A stretch of DNA of 64,000 nucleotides from Corbicula japonica (lineage: Eukaryota > Mollusca > Bivalvia > Venerida > Cyrenidae). The DNA lies in assembly GCA_038501625.1 (NCBI GenBank), contig JAZAYU010000012.1, positions 9,734,001 through 9,798,000 of the forward strand. The letters are read 5' to 3'. The position numbers and the translations under genes are program-made. Below the pieces are notes generated by a model, which saw only the letters and a list, made by a program, of their open reading frames with translations, had not been told where the DNA came from and ran no database searches. Shown piece by piece: positions 51,401 to 63,400 of the stretch (position 1 is the first letter of the stretch; the number at the start of each line of letters is the position of its first letter).

Positions 51401-54400
51401 ATGTGGGAAATTTAAAGATTTGGATTTATTTTACGCTGATGGAGAGAATTTTGGTTCCTTAGGTAAGTAAAAACATTTTAAAAGAAAGAGCAAACATAAT
51501 TTAACATTTAAATGAATTAGTCTATGCGTATCAGTGATTTACAGGAAATTGTGTGATCATAAACAGGTGCGTATACCGTAATAAGATTCACTTAATTGGG
51601 TATTACAAAGCATAATGCATGTAATAACAGCATGTGAATATACAATCATAGAGAAATTGAATTTTTGTAATTAGTCGCAATGTTTTCAAAGTTTACCTTT
51701 AGTATAACAGGTACACATAGGATTTAACACTATGCATTGATGGCAAAATGGTAAATCATACAATATAATTATTTTTCATATATTATTTTAACAAACATTC
51801 TTTTATTAGTCCATATATACATGTTGTTATTTATCACTTTAAAAAAGGTAAAATACAATATTCTACCATAATTTCTATATGGTTTAAAATACCCTTAACA
51901 TCTAAGGACTCGACTGAGAATACAATTTTATGTCTGCCCAAGTTAATTTGAGCTGATTATACTAAATTTAATTAACAGACATGAGTACAAACAGTTTACT
52001 TTTAGCTAATATGGTTAATGTAGCTATGGATTTACCCTAGCTTCTTTCATTATTATCTCTAAGAATTTACATAGCTTAATGAGAATAAATTTGTTTGTGT
52101 TTTCAAACAAAGATGCATATTTGATGATATTTGGATATTTATAATAATATTTATTTATGTATAGTTTTCTGTCCTCATCAAAGAATGGACATATTAAAAC
52201 ATAATGAAACTCGTCTCCTATATCATTTTCGTTACATAATTGACATTTTCTATCATGTAATGGTGTACCTGTCCATCTGCCTATTTCAACAGGTAATCTA
52301 TGATTTCTTTTACGAAATGATGTTATAATTTTACTCCAGTAGTTTGGTAAAATCTTAAAATATTTGTTCAAACCAAAACTATTTTTAAGAATCTTGTAGT
52401 TTATACTGCTAGTGGCTCGGTCTAAATGTTGATTCCAAGTTTGTAACCACTGATCATGTAGCTTCTGTTTAAATGTTGCTTTAAGCCATTTTATATTAAT
52501 TCTGTGCTGGTTTTCCCAGATATTACCGTATCCATTGGTAAATAATAGGGACTTTACATATTGAATCCATTTTGACTTAATCTTATTTTGTTCATTTAAT
52601 CCAAATATAATAAAGTGGTTTGAGAGCTTATTATAATTTATATCAGCAATTCTTGCCCAAAAATTGATTACTCTACTTTGAATAACAATATATAAAGGTT
52701 CTACACCTAGTTCACCATATATCATGTGTGAAGGAGTACATTTTTTAAGATTTAGAATAATTTTGTAGTATTTCAGTTGAACTCGTTCAATCGTTTCAAT
52801 GTTACCGATTCCCCATAATTCGCAGCCGTACAACCAAATAGGTTTAATTGTTTTATTGAAGAGATCTATTTGTAAATCGATTGGAAAATTAAGATTTAGT
52901 GATTTTTTTAGTAAAGAAAACATTGTTTTGTTAGCGTGATCAATTAAGTGCTTTTTCGCTTAAACACAGCTTTTTATTCGTGAGAAGAATAAACCAAGAT
53001 ATTTATAACTGTCAACAACTTCGATTATTTCATTTTTCCATTTAAACTGATTTTGGAATGTTTTTCCTCTGCTACCGAATACCATCACTTTAGTTATGCT
53101 TACGTTTACAGTTAGTTTCCAGGTTTCACAATAATTTTCAAATAATTGCAGTTTGTTTTGAAGATCTTTACTATTATTAGCTAGAATAACTGTATCATCT
53201 GCATACAGGATTATAAACAACTTAAGAAATAATGTAATATTGTTATGGATAATATAACATTTAAGGCTGTTTGCATTATTTTCTATAAAAAACGTTTCAA
53301 GGTCATTTAAAAATATGGAAAATAAGAAATGGGATAGATTTTCTCCCTGACGGACCCCGGTTAAACAAGGGAAATAATCTGATATTCCTTCATGGGTTTT
53401 GATTCGTGATTTAATATTCTTGTTCAATCATATCTTGTCATATCTTTTACTAAATTAAAACATTTTCCATTAATATTATATTGAAGCAGTTTTGACCACA
53501 GCCCTGGTCTCCAGACAGTGTCAAATGCCTGCTTAAAATCAATAAATGTACAAAATAGTTTGGTTTTAGTTGCTTGTAGGATATCTATAAGTGCTTGTAA
53601 AACAAATAAATTATCGGTTGTGGAGTGATTTTCTCTAAAACCAGCTTGGCTTTTTTGTAAGTATTTCATACTTATCCGCGAAGTGTTTTAATCTGTTGTT
53701 AATGATTGCTGTAAATAATTTTCCAAGGCAGCTCAAAAGGGTTATGGGTCTATAATTTTCTGGGTTTTTTGCATCACCTTTATTTTTATATATTGGTAGA
53801 ATTTTACCTTTTGTCCAATCTTCAGGATATAATCCATGATAAAAAATAAGATTAAATAGTTGTTCATATACAGGGAGCATTGTCTGTGTAGTAGATTTAA
53901 TGTATTCATTTATAATATTATCAATTCCTGGACTTTTTATTATTTTTAAGCTTTTTTATTGTTTCTAGAATCTCTTCTTGTGTAATCGGTATATTTATTT
54001 CTTCATTTATTTCGTTAAATGTTTGGTTAATTTGTGGCATATCATCTTCTTCAGTATTATTATTACTATTTGTGTCTCTAAAATATGTATATAAACTATT
54101 TATGCTTGCATGAGATTTATTTTATTGCCTTCTCGATAGAGTTTATAATTTTCCAGTATTGTTTAGGGTTGTTTGATTTTAGATTACGCAAATTGTCTGT
54201 TTTCTGGCTTTTATATCGTCTTACTGCTTTGTTTACAGTACTTTTATATATTTTACTTATGTCTTTAAGCATCTTTTTATTATGATCCGTTTTATATTTA
54301 TTATAGTTTCTCTTAGCTATATGATATTTGTTTCTCGCTATATTACATTCTCTATCAAACCAGACTTGCTTCTTAGGATTGGCCAACTGACGTTTTTTCA

Positions 54401-57400
54401 CAACAATTAATGAAAACATCATTCATTTTGGTGATTACTCTATTTATGTCATCTTTTGTTACTTCGTTTGGACTATTTATATTTTGTATCTCCTCTACAA
54501 TTGAGGCTATATTCTGTATGTTCAAGTTACTTTCAAATAATGTATGTTCATTTTTATCTGACCATACTTTTGTAATAGGTTCATTTTTTGTACCTGTTTT
54601 ATTCTCGTATCCTGTTTCTACCTTTTCTTTTATAAGAGACAGTTTTAGAGTAACTGGATTATGGGCATCAGAATACTTGAAAATTCTAGCACTTCACAAT
54701 CAACAATATATTTATAGATATCGGCTGTACATAAAAAATAGTCTATTGTACTTTTCCCTTTACAGGTTGTTTTTGGATTTACTCTATCAGCACCAATTCT
54801 ACCATTTATAATGAAAATATCATTATTTGAACAAAATTCAATAAGGTTGTTTCCATATTCATTAATTTCCTTATCAAGTGATTTTCTATCTAAACTTTGA
54901 AAACTTTGAAACCTTTGTAGACTTTCGTCTGGATTTATTATATTAATCGCATTTTAATTTACAACTTTATCGAAAAGACATATAAAGCAGCCTTATTTCT
55001 AAATGTTATGAATAATTTAGTACGTATTTGTTTCCACCTATGAAATTTGTAAAATATTGACGGATTCGTCAAAATTTAGTGTTTCTACTTAATTCAAAGT
55101 AATATCACACAATTTCAAAACAATACTCCAACTTCTACAAATCAAACTAGTAAAGGCTCTATATTGTTTTCTGCACTTGACTGCCGAATTAAACAATCTT
55201 AAACAATCTTCCGTCAATGATCGTAAAATATCGGGAATGTTCGCAAATCTACGGAGACTTGAATTTTCAAATAAAATATTCGATAGTCGTGTTAGAAAAA
55301 GCTAAAAAAGGACCAATATGTTATAAATTTATTTAATAAAAATTTGCTTAAACAATAGCTAAATATTTTTGGCAAAATATGCAACCTGTGTTTTTTTAAA
55401 CTTATAATTTGGATAAAAGATATTAACAATAGAATATGTAAGAATAAGCGAAAAAATCCCACTTTCTCAACAGTTTCTATGTAAGTAATAGGGAAAATAA
55501 GGTGGCTATATTCAAAGTCAAAAAGGACCAAACTATCGTTGAAGTAAATTAAAATAAAAATAACCCTCTTAATCGGCAGAAATTTATCTTTAATTTGTAC
55601 TGTGGGTTTTTTCGACTGTTTAAGTAATAAAACTGTAGTAAAGAAAAAAATGAATTGTTCCTTCATAATCTATTGAGAAATTCGTTATCGATTTTTGCTA
55701 ACCGATGATGCTCAAAGTTGGATATGACTAGCCGGCACGACCCCCGCAAAAGATTTCGTGAAATGAAACAAAATGAAGTGCCCGGAAAAATATAATTCAA
55801 CTTACTGATAAAATTTCGTCATCATAACAAAGGTTTTGTTTCGTCAAAAACATTCCCTTGAACCTCTATGAAGATATTTTTATTGTAGGTTCATAATATA
55901 TGAATTTATATAAAATCATCTTATATCGAAATAAACTTACAGTAGCAGGTTACACTAGCATCCTCACCATGTCCGCAGTTATGGCTGAACCATCCGTTTG
56001 AACCACATGATGCAATGTCTGACTCGTAACCTCTGCACTGGAGATCGTCCAAAAGAATACAGCCACTTCCTTCACCGTAATGTGCATTTGTGTAAGCAGT
56101 CCCATCGCTATTTGTTGGATAATAAAAACATTCACTTTTATCTTGTTTTGCAAATTACATGCCTTGTGCTTATTTAGATGTTTAAGCTATCAGAGAAGGG
56201 CAATAAAAGGAATTTATGTTAAGGAAATCAATAAATTGATGTTCTAGAGCCCGACATCTAGGATTCATTAGAGCTATGAGACATTTTCAAAGTTTCGCGT
56301 CACGTCAGTATAAGCCGTGAAAACAATTGAAGTTATAATATTAAGCGGCCATTTACCACCGAGCGCATGTGATTGATTTTTAGTTAAATTTGCCTTTTCA
56401 TCATTTTAACTTTCAACAAATATACTAAAGTACAAATTATATGTCATCTGATTTCGATTCTCTCATCTTACGTAATTATAAACAGTAACATTGTAAGGCA
56501 AAGCAAAGAAAAATATGGCAGCTGTCGTACGTGAATCCCAGCATTCGGCAAATTACATCGGCGTCCGCATTGTCGAAGCTGTCATCGCAGACAGTTCCCC
56601 ACACTCCTTCGTGAAATATCTCAACACGCCCATAATTATATCCATTTCCACCAGCAAGTCGAATCGGCGTGTATGCTGAGAAAATATAAGAAAACAATTG
56701 TGTGATGAAATGTACATATAATGCAATCTTGGTTTTGGGAGTATTTATATATATAATAGACTAAAAACATTGAATTAACCGTCATGTTGATTATATTTTC
56801 TTATTAAATTTTACGTCATCAGACAGAGGTGTTCGGCAGCGTAACTTTTATTTTATATCAAAAGCACCATACCTGAGGTGGGATACGTCGCTGACCAATT
56901 GTTTCTCAGATGTTCACAATGAGTTGTAGTGGTGGTTCGGTAAGTTGTTGTTGTATAAGGGATTTGAGTCAATTCGGGCTCTGTGAACAGAACAGAACAC
57001 ATCTTACTTACATCTCAAGCCATGTAATGGCACATGAGCACACAATGCAGATAATATATATTAACTATATATACACGTGCATGGCAATAACATTAATTAT
57101 AATTTTGAAAAAAAGATGAAAATGTTAGCAACAAGAGAAAACAACAACAAGTAAATCTCCTTAATGTAAAGGTACGGGAAAAACAACAAAAGAAGCCAAA
57201 ATGTAACAACATTTAAAAGTGGGAAAGAAGAAATCCGAGCATGTGGAAAATAGACGGGAGCATTGAAATTATTAAAAATTCATAGTTTTTTTATTATATT
57301 TTATTTTTTAAATCACTTCACATTCATTCCGAAAAATGAAAATTAATAAATGTATTATAAACTTTTAAACCGAATCTTGATATTTTAGTTGGTTTAATAG

Positions 57401-60400
57401 CTACATATGTTTTGATTTGAATTTCTGTTTTTACACAGTAGAAAACATTGTGAACATGTATAATCCTGAGAATTATGTGAGATATTCACATGCGCTGCAA
57501 TTATTGTACCTGTAGTTAATGGATCATAACACGATACACCAGCATCCTCGTGATGACTACAACCATGGTGGAACCATCCGGAAGACCTGCATAACGCTAT
57601 ATCGTTCTCCCAACCGTTGCATTCTAGGTTACTAAGGATGATACATCCACTTCCTTGACTATAATAAGCATTGCCGTATGCGTAGCCATAGCTATTAAAA
57701 TAATGCAACGACGTTATTATGACTACGAACATATTATTAGACTAGTTGCGTTGTTTTGCAAATACAGATACTATAAAATATTCAGATCTACATCACATAA
57801 CTCTTTTATTTTATAATAACGTGATATAATATATGTAGACAACAAATTCTTGTACAATAATGCTTTTGCCTCTACAAATATTTAACTGGTAACCGAAAAA
57901 AGATAAACAACGGTTACCTGCGAGAGGTTAAATTTATTTCTTTAATTATCTAATTTGATTCAATTTTTTGTTTTAATTTTAAACAAAACTAAAATCACAA
58001 AATAGATGATTTGAAAGGATATTTGATTTAATTTTCTGTTATTGTAAAGAATATTTCAGAAACTGTTGGTTGGATAGACACACGATTGTAATGGCATTAT
58101 ATTTGCTTTCAGTTAATGTGTTAAATTTCCATTTCAGTCTTCATTTTTATTTTGCTTTTTTGTAAAAATTACATTAATTTGGTAATTTTTTTAAATTATT
58201 ATCTTTTAGTGTAAAACACTTAATTATCAGCTTAAACGTAAATATTCAAAGGTTTTAAGCATTCTTTGTTTTAAAAGGCAAAGCTTATTAAACAAAATGT
58301 CACAGACAATAAGTTAACGTACAACTAAATACATGCATTTGCATAGTTAATTTTTTAATATAAATTGGGCCGATTTAAGATCATTTTAATGCTTGTCTTT
58401 CAACTCGTAACATACTCGCACAAACCTTGTTAAAAGAGGCTAATGGATGTAATTTTGTGTTGTATTTTGTTTAAGTTTTTTTACGTTTTTGACCTATGAC
58501 CTTAACATTTTGGGCTAGCAGTGAGTATTAACGCTGGATTGTAAAAAGATACAGCACAACTTGGGAATATAGGAATCTCCTATGATCTCAATATATACAC
58601 AAGTGTTATAATTTTGCTTACATCATGACGATTATGTACCAATAATGGTGCAGGAAACAAACTTCAAATTAAGTTAATTTGTAAAGAGCTCCTTGCAGCA
58701 AGATTTATATACGTGTAAAGAAATGAGGACCAATATTTTTGAAGTCGAAATGAAGATTAAAAACCCGTGTTTATTATCATAATTACATGTAACACCTTCA
58801 ATGTCATTTGACTATATTTAAATTTAACACAAATATTTAAAAAACGTAAAAAAATGAAAACCTCAAGTCAAACTACCGTAGAACAATATTGGCCCAACAC
58901 TATTTTGATATTTTAAACATGTTACTTTTTTTGTAAATGTTCCAAATAGACAATCCGCTGAGTTTGTTATGGTTACATTGTATCAACACAGGGGTCGGTA
59001 TTAAGATAGCCTATACCTGAATCCAAGCATTCTACAAATGACTGTAGCGTCAGAGTTGTCGAAGTTATCATCGCAAACTGTTCCCCATTCACCTCCGTGA
59101 TAAACTTCTACTGTTCCATAACTATAATCACGTCCACCATTAAGTCTGACAGGAGTCACTGATTAACGGATAAGATGGCGATTTTGTAATAAACAGTATA
59201 CAATTATTTTATTTAGTACAGAGACAGAGAGCAACTGATTTAACTAAGTGACTGCATAACACTTCGCTATGTAAACAAAAAGTGTGAGGATTTTTGTTTA
59301 CAAGTATATTGTTTAAAAATGTTATGACGACAAATGCAGTATTGGAGTTTATAGAATCTGACATGAAATAGCATGTGACAGAAAAATATTAAACAAATTC
59401 AGGAACTTGATTTTAAGGAAGCCTATAGCATGATAATAAAATCCGATTTTAATATTTAGTGTTTTTTTAATGACAAATAGTCTCAGAATTTTCATCACAA
59501 AAAATAGAAAAAAATTAGTCAGACAAACAAACAAGCAATAATTTAATCTGCGCCGTAGAGGTTACGCTGTCGTGACGGCGAAGAAAAATTACGTTGCGTT
59601 TCCTCTTATTTTATTTTACAGAAGTTACGGCTTCCTTTGCATATTTTATTTGTCCTTTTTGAAAACTGATGTTATCTTTTTTGGAAAAGTTTTTGGTTAT
59701 ATATTTTAATTCCTAAATATTCCTAAATTTTTCAACTTTTGAATAAAGTACAAGGCAAAAAAGTAACCAGCCAGTTGCATGTTGCATGATTCCATATATG
59801 CTTTTACTTTACTGTCCATGAACAGGCTCGATCAAGCCGAGCCTAAACTAGTTTGTTATTATTCGTTTTTGGTGGCTTTCAGTCCCTTTTTTCATCTTTT
59901 TCATTATTGGTTCGAAATATAAAAAAACCTTTTCCATTACTGCTCATCATCTGACATCATCATCATCATCATCATCAACATCATCATAATCATTTTTCTG
60001 ATAATCAAAATAAATACCAAACGACAACAACAAACACTTCCAAACCTGATAAAGACGCTTCTGTTGTCTGGTAGTCCGGAAGTGCAAGATTTTTGCAATA
60101 TGACGGTACAGGCGATGTACCAGAATACAACCACCAGTAATCTGCCGTGGGCGAGTTCCGATGACTTGACGTAAAGCAAGTAACTTTTGGAAAAAAATAC
60201 AAGGAAACAGATATTTTTGTTAACTGCAAAGAAGTTTCTCAAAAAAATGAAAATGGAAAATAAGCAAGCAGTTTTTCAAATCGGCCGTCAAAGTGAAATT
60301 TGCTTATCAGTGAAAGATTTATTCAGAGCCTGCCCACCGAGCCAAAAAGTATAGAAGAAAAAAACATCAGTTTATGTTGTCATCAATTAAAAAAGACAAA

Positions 60401-63400
60401 AAAATGAAATATGAATATCAGGAATTGCAGTTTAAAAACACACCTATACACACAGACGAAATGTATAGAGGAAAAGAGTGCACGAGTTTGTTATATGATC
60501 AATTTTAAGAAAGACACCACAAACGTTTAATGAAAATGAGAACCTGAGTAGTACTCTTTTTGCAACGAACAGTGCCATTTGGGGTTTAGACCAAGTTCAA
60601 AAGTTACCAACCTTACACTTGCCCAATCAGGTTACAATATGAGCAAACAAGTACCATTTGTCTTGTTGATTATTGTTCAAAAAAGTGAAACATGCATAAA
60701 GTATTATTATTAGACACACTCAGAAAACATTACCTACCCACAGAGCCAAAAACAGAGGAAAAGAGGGCGTGGGTTTATCAAATTTTCAGTTTTAAAAAAA
60801 GAAACCACAATCAATTTAACTTTCATAGCAGTATTAAACAAATCAGAAACAATCGTTATACAGGCTTTACCCATAGAATGAAATATACTGACATTCCAAA
60901 CTTTATTACGTATTGTCCTACAAGAAAGAGGACGACTAAAATATGTCTTGACAAGTTCATTAAGTATAACTAACATAATAACCATCTATAAAAAGTTCTA
61001 TGTGTATTACATGCGATAAAGGTTTTATTTCTGTCGCATATGTTAAAAATGAAATATACATATCAGGAATTGCCACAACTGGACAAGCCAGATAGACAAA
61101 ATTTAGAGAGGAATTTTTTAAAAAGAGTTTATAAGACAATCATTTTCAAATAAAACAACACAAACAACTAAAGATAAAGAGAACCAACGTAGGTTACCGG
61201 CTTGGAACTGCCAGAGGCAAAATAATTTCCTAATGGGGGTTTTGACAAATTTCTAGGGTGCACCAACCGTACACATGCCCCAATAGGTTCTCATATGAAC
61301 AAACAAGTACATATTGTCTTGGTGAAATAACTCTGAAAAATATTTGATTTAAGTTTCTTTTCAACATCAACTGAGTGTTGAAAGATATCAAAATAGATTT
61401 TTGTCAGTGGTATCAAAAACTGTTTCGCAATTGTTTTTATGACTGTAAGACTAAATGTTGAGGGCGTTAATAATTTAGTAGTGGCTCTAAATTTGGTTTA
61501 ATATGATGTTTTGTACATTTTAACCAATACGTAGTTGTTACTTTATCTTGTCTTGATTTAACACTGATTCTAAATTTTGTTACATGAGGAGTCTGTGCAG
61601 TAGCAATATCATTCTAAATGAAAATGTGGTCTAGTTTGGTCTAGTAATTACACAATGTCTGGATATCCTGACAAAATACCCCGGAAACAAACAATTGTGT
61701 CACAAATAAATATTCAGTGAGATTCCGATAGCGAAATTTGTAAATCATTTTAAGTAACAAGATAAATAAATGACATCCCTGGGTTAATATCAATTATAAT
61801 ATACATGTGTACCAAATATATTTATTTATCAACTACTATATAGTTGCTATCTCTTTTCTTATCTTATTATTGTTATATATTATTCTTTTTGATGATTAAA
61901 CAGTCGTTTCAGAAACATTCAAGTTACAAAACGTGATAACACAATTATTGCAAGAGATTCAACTCTTGCACACGTACTCGTAGATGCGATTATGCGATAA
62001 CGTAAAACTGTGTGCATGGAGAACAATACTACATTTACAATAATAGTTATACTTCCATGCAGTAGCGAACATGACTGTAGTTAATGAACAAGATATAAAG
62101 GAAGTGCTTCTGCTCTGCCGTGTTCTACTTATGACAACGCTTCTTCGTCTGCTAATAAGTTCGTTGTTATCTTCTTTATAAGTTCGTTAACAGGGATTTG
62201 CCCGAATTTATTCACTATATGATCGCAGAAAAATGTTTATTTGAATCTATTTCGAAAGTAACTATGAAGTACGGTATTGTATTCCATAACCCTTACTCTA
62301 ACCACAATGATTAGTTCAAGTCGTTGATTCTAAATAATCTTTTGATAAAAAGACAATTATTTGTGCTAGGTTACTCGTAAGCACAGTTTCTGGTGATGAA
62401 TCGTGAAATGTAATCGTTATAATGTACTGAAATAGCCCAGGTAATGGCAATATCATTTGAAATTCAGAGTAACGCTATTTGTTCAGTGTGGCGGCCGTAA
62501 AAATGTCCGTATATAGTCAGTACTGCTATCAGTAGAAATAACCCGTTACCGATGACGTGCAGTGATGATTACGTATATTCGTCGGAATTGCAGGGATAGG
62601 CCCTGTCGCCTGATGGTTAGGGTTCGCTCCCAGGTAGAGGCAATATCATTTTATAATTGTATCTGTTCGTAGCACGCAAGTGTATACTCATTAACATATC
62701 AGGCCGATTATGAGTATTTTTTCTAAGTTTGAAATTTTTATAATATAAGCTTAGCTTGAGTACTCATAATTCTATTGTAAATTTTGTTTTCTCATAATTA
62801 TCGGATTAAATCTGTTTCATTGCTACTTTAAAACATTATCTTGAAATTATTTAAAACAAGAAAACACAAGACAACAGTATTCAGCAAGACGTTGACAGTT
62901 TTCTAATTGTATACAGCTCTTACTAGGATTTTGTGTGCGTTAGAGCTGTGTCTTTTCGTGTACGGTCATAAGTCGATTTAGTTTTGCTGAATTTACTTTT
63001 GCTGAAATGTAGTTTATTTGCGCTGCTAAAACGTTGGTCTATTAGAATTACCAGGGCTTTTGGAAGAGATCTACTTCAAACCAGAATAAAATAAGAGCTC
63101 AGTTAATCAGTCACATGCTACAAAAAAGATATTCTCAACTTTGAATGGGACAAACTTATTATTTTTTATTTGATTCATTTTCGGATTATTTTTCCAAATA
63201 TTTTGTTCTTCAAAGGATAGCTCTTTTTCTAACAGAAAGAAGCTGTTTTCATAGTTGTTAAGCAATGCAGATGCAATATTAAATGTTTTTGAGGTTTTTG
63301 TTTTATTATTAATGATAATTCTAACATTTAGCATTTGTATTTTTAGAAACCCGCCGCCCAGGTATTTAAATAAAAATAAAACTATGATTGTTTTTAATTA

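Larger units (their letters stand above)
46072..55940. other. Intron 7 of the SRCR/ZP gene (9.9 kb)
   Basis: Filled almost completely by the TIR transposon with its nested TTAA element and by the LINE. The remaining parts (46140-46885, 51170-51780, 54960-55940) are AT-rich with nothing recognised. Confidence 0.7.

Noticed and set aside
54410..54811. A 133-codon open frame on the plus strand
   Set aside because: Antisense to the LINE endonuclease and connector, which is clearly the coding strand.
55292..55666. A 124-codon open frame on the minus strand, rich in Phe/Ile/Leu
   Set aside because: AT-rich DNA inside intron 7, no domain, and not continuous with the LINE.
63107..63334. A 75-codon Asn/Lys/Phe-rich open frame on the minus strand in intron 1
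   Set aside because: AT-rich, no phase-compatible splice pair with exons 1 and 2, no family recognised.
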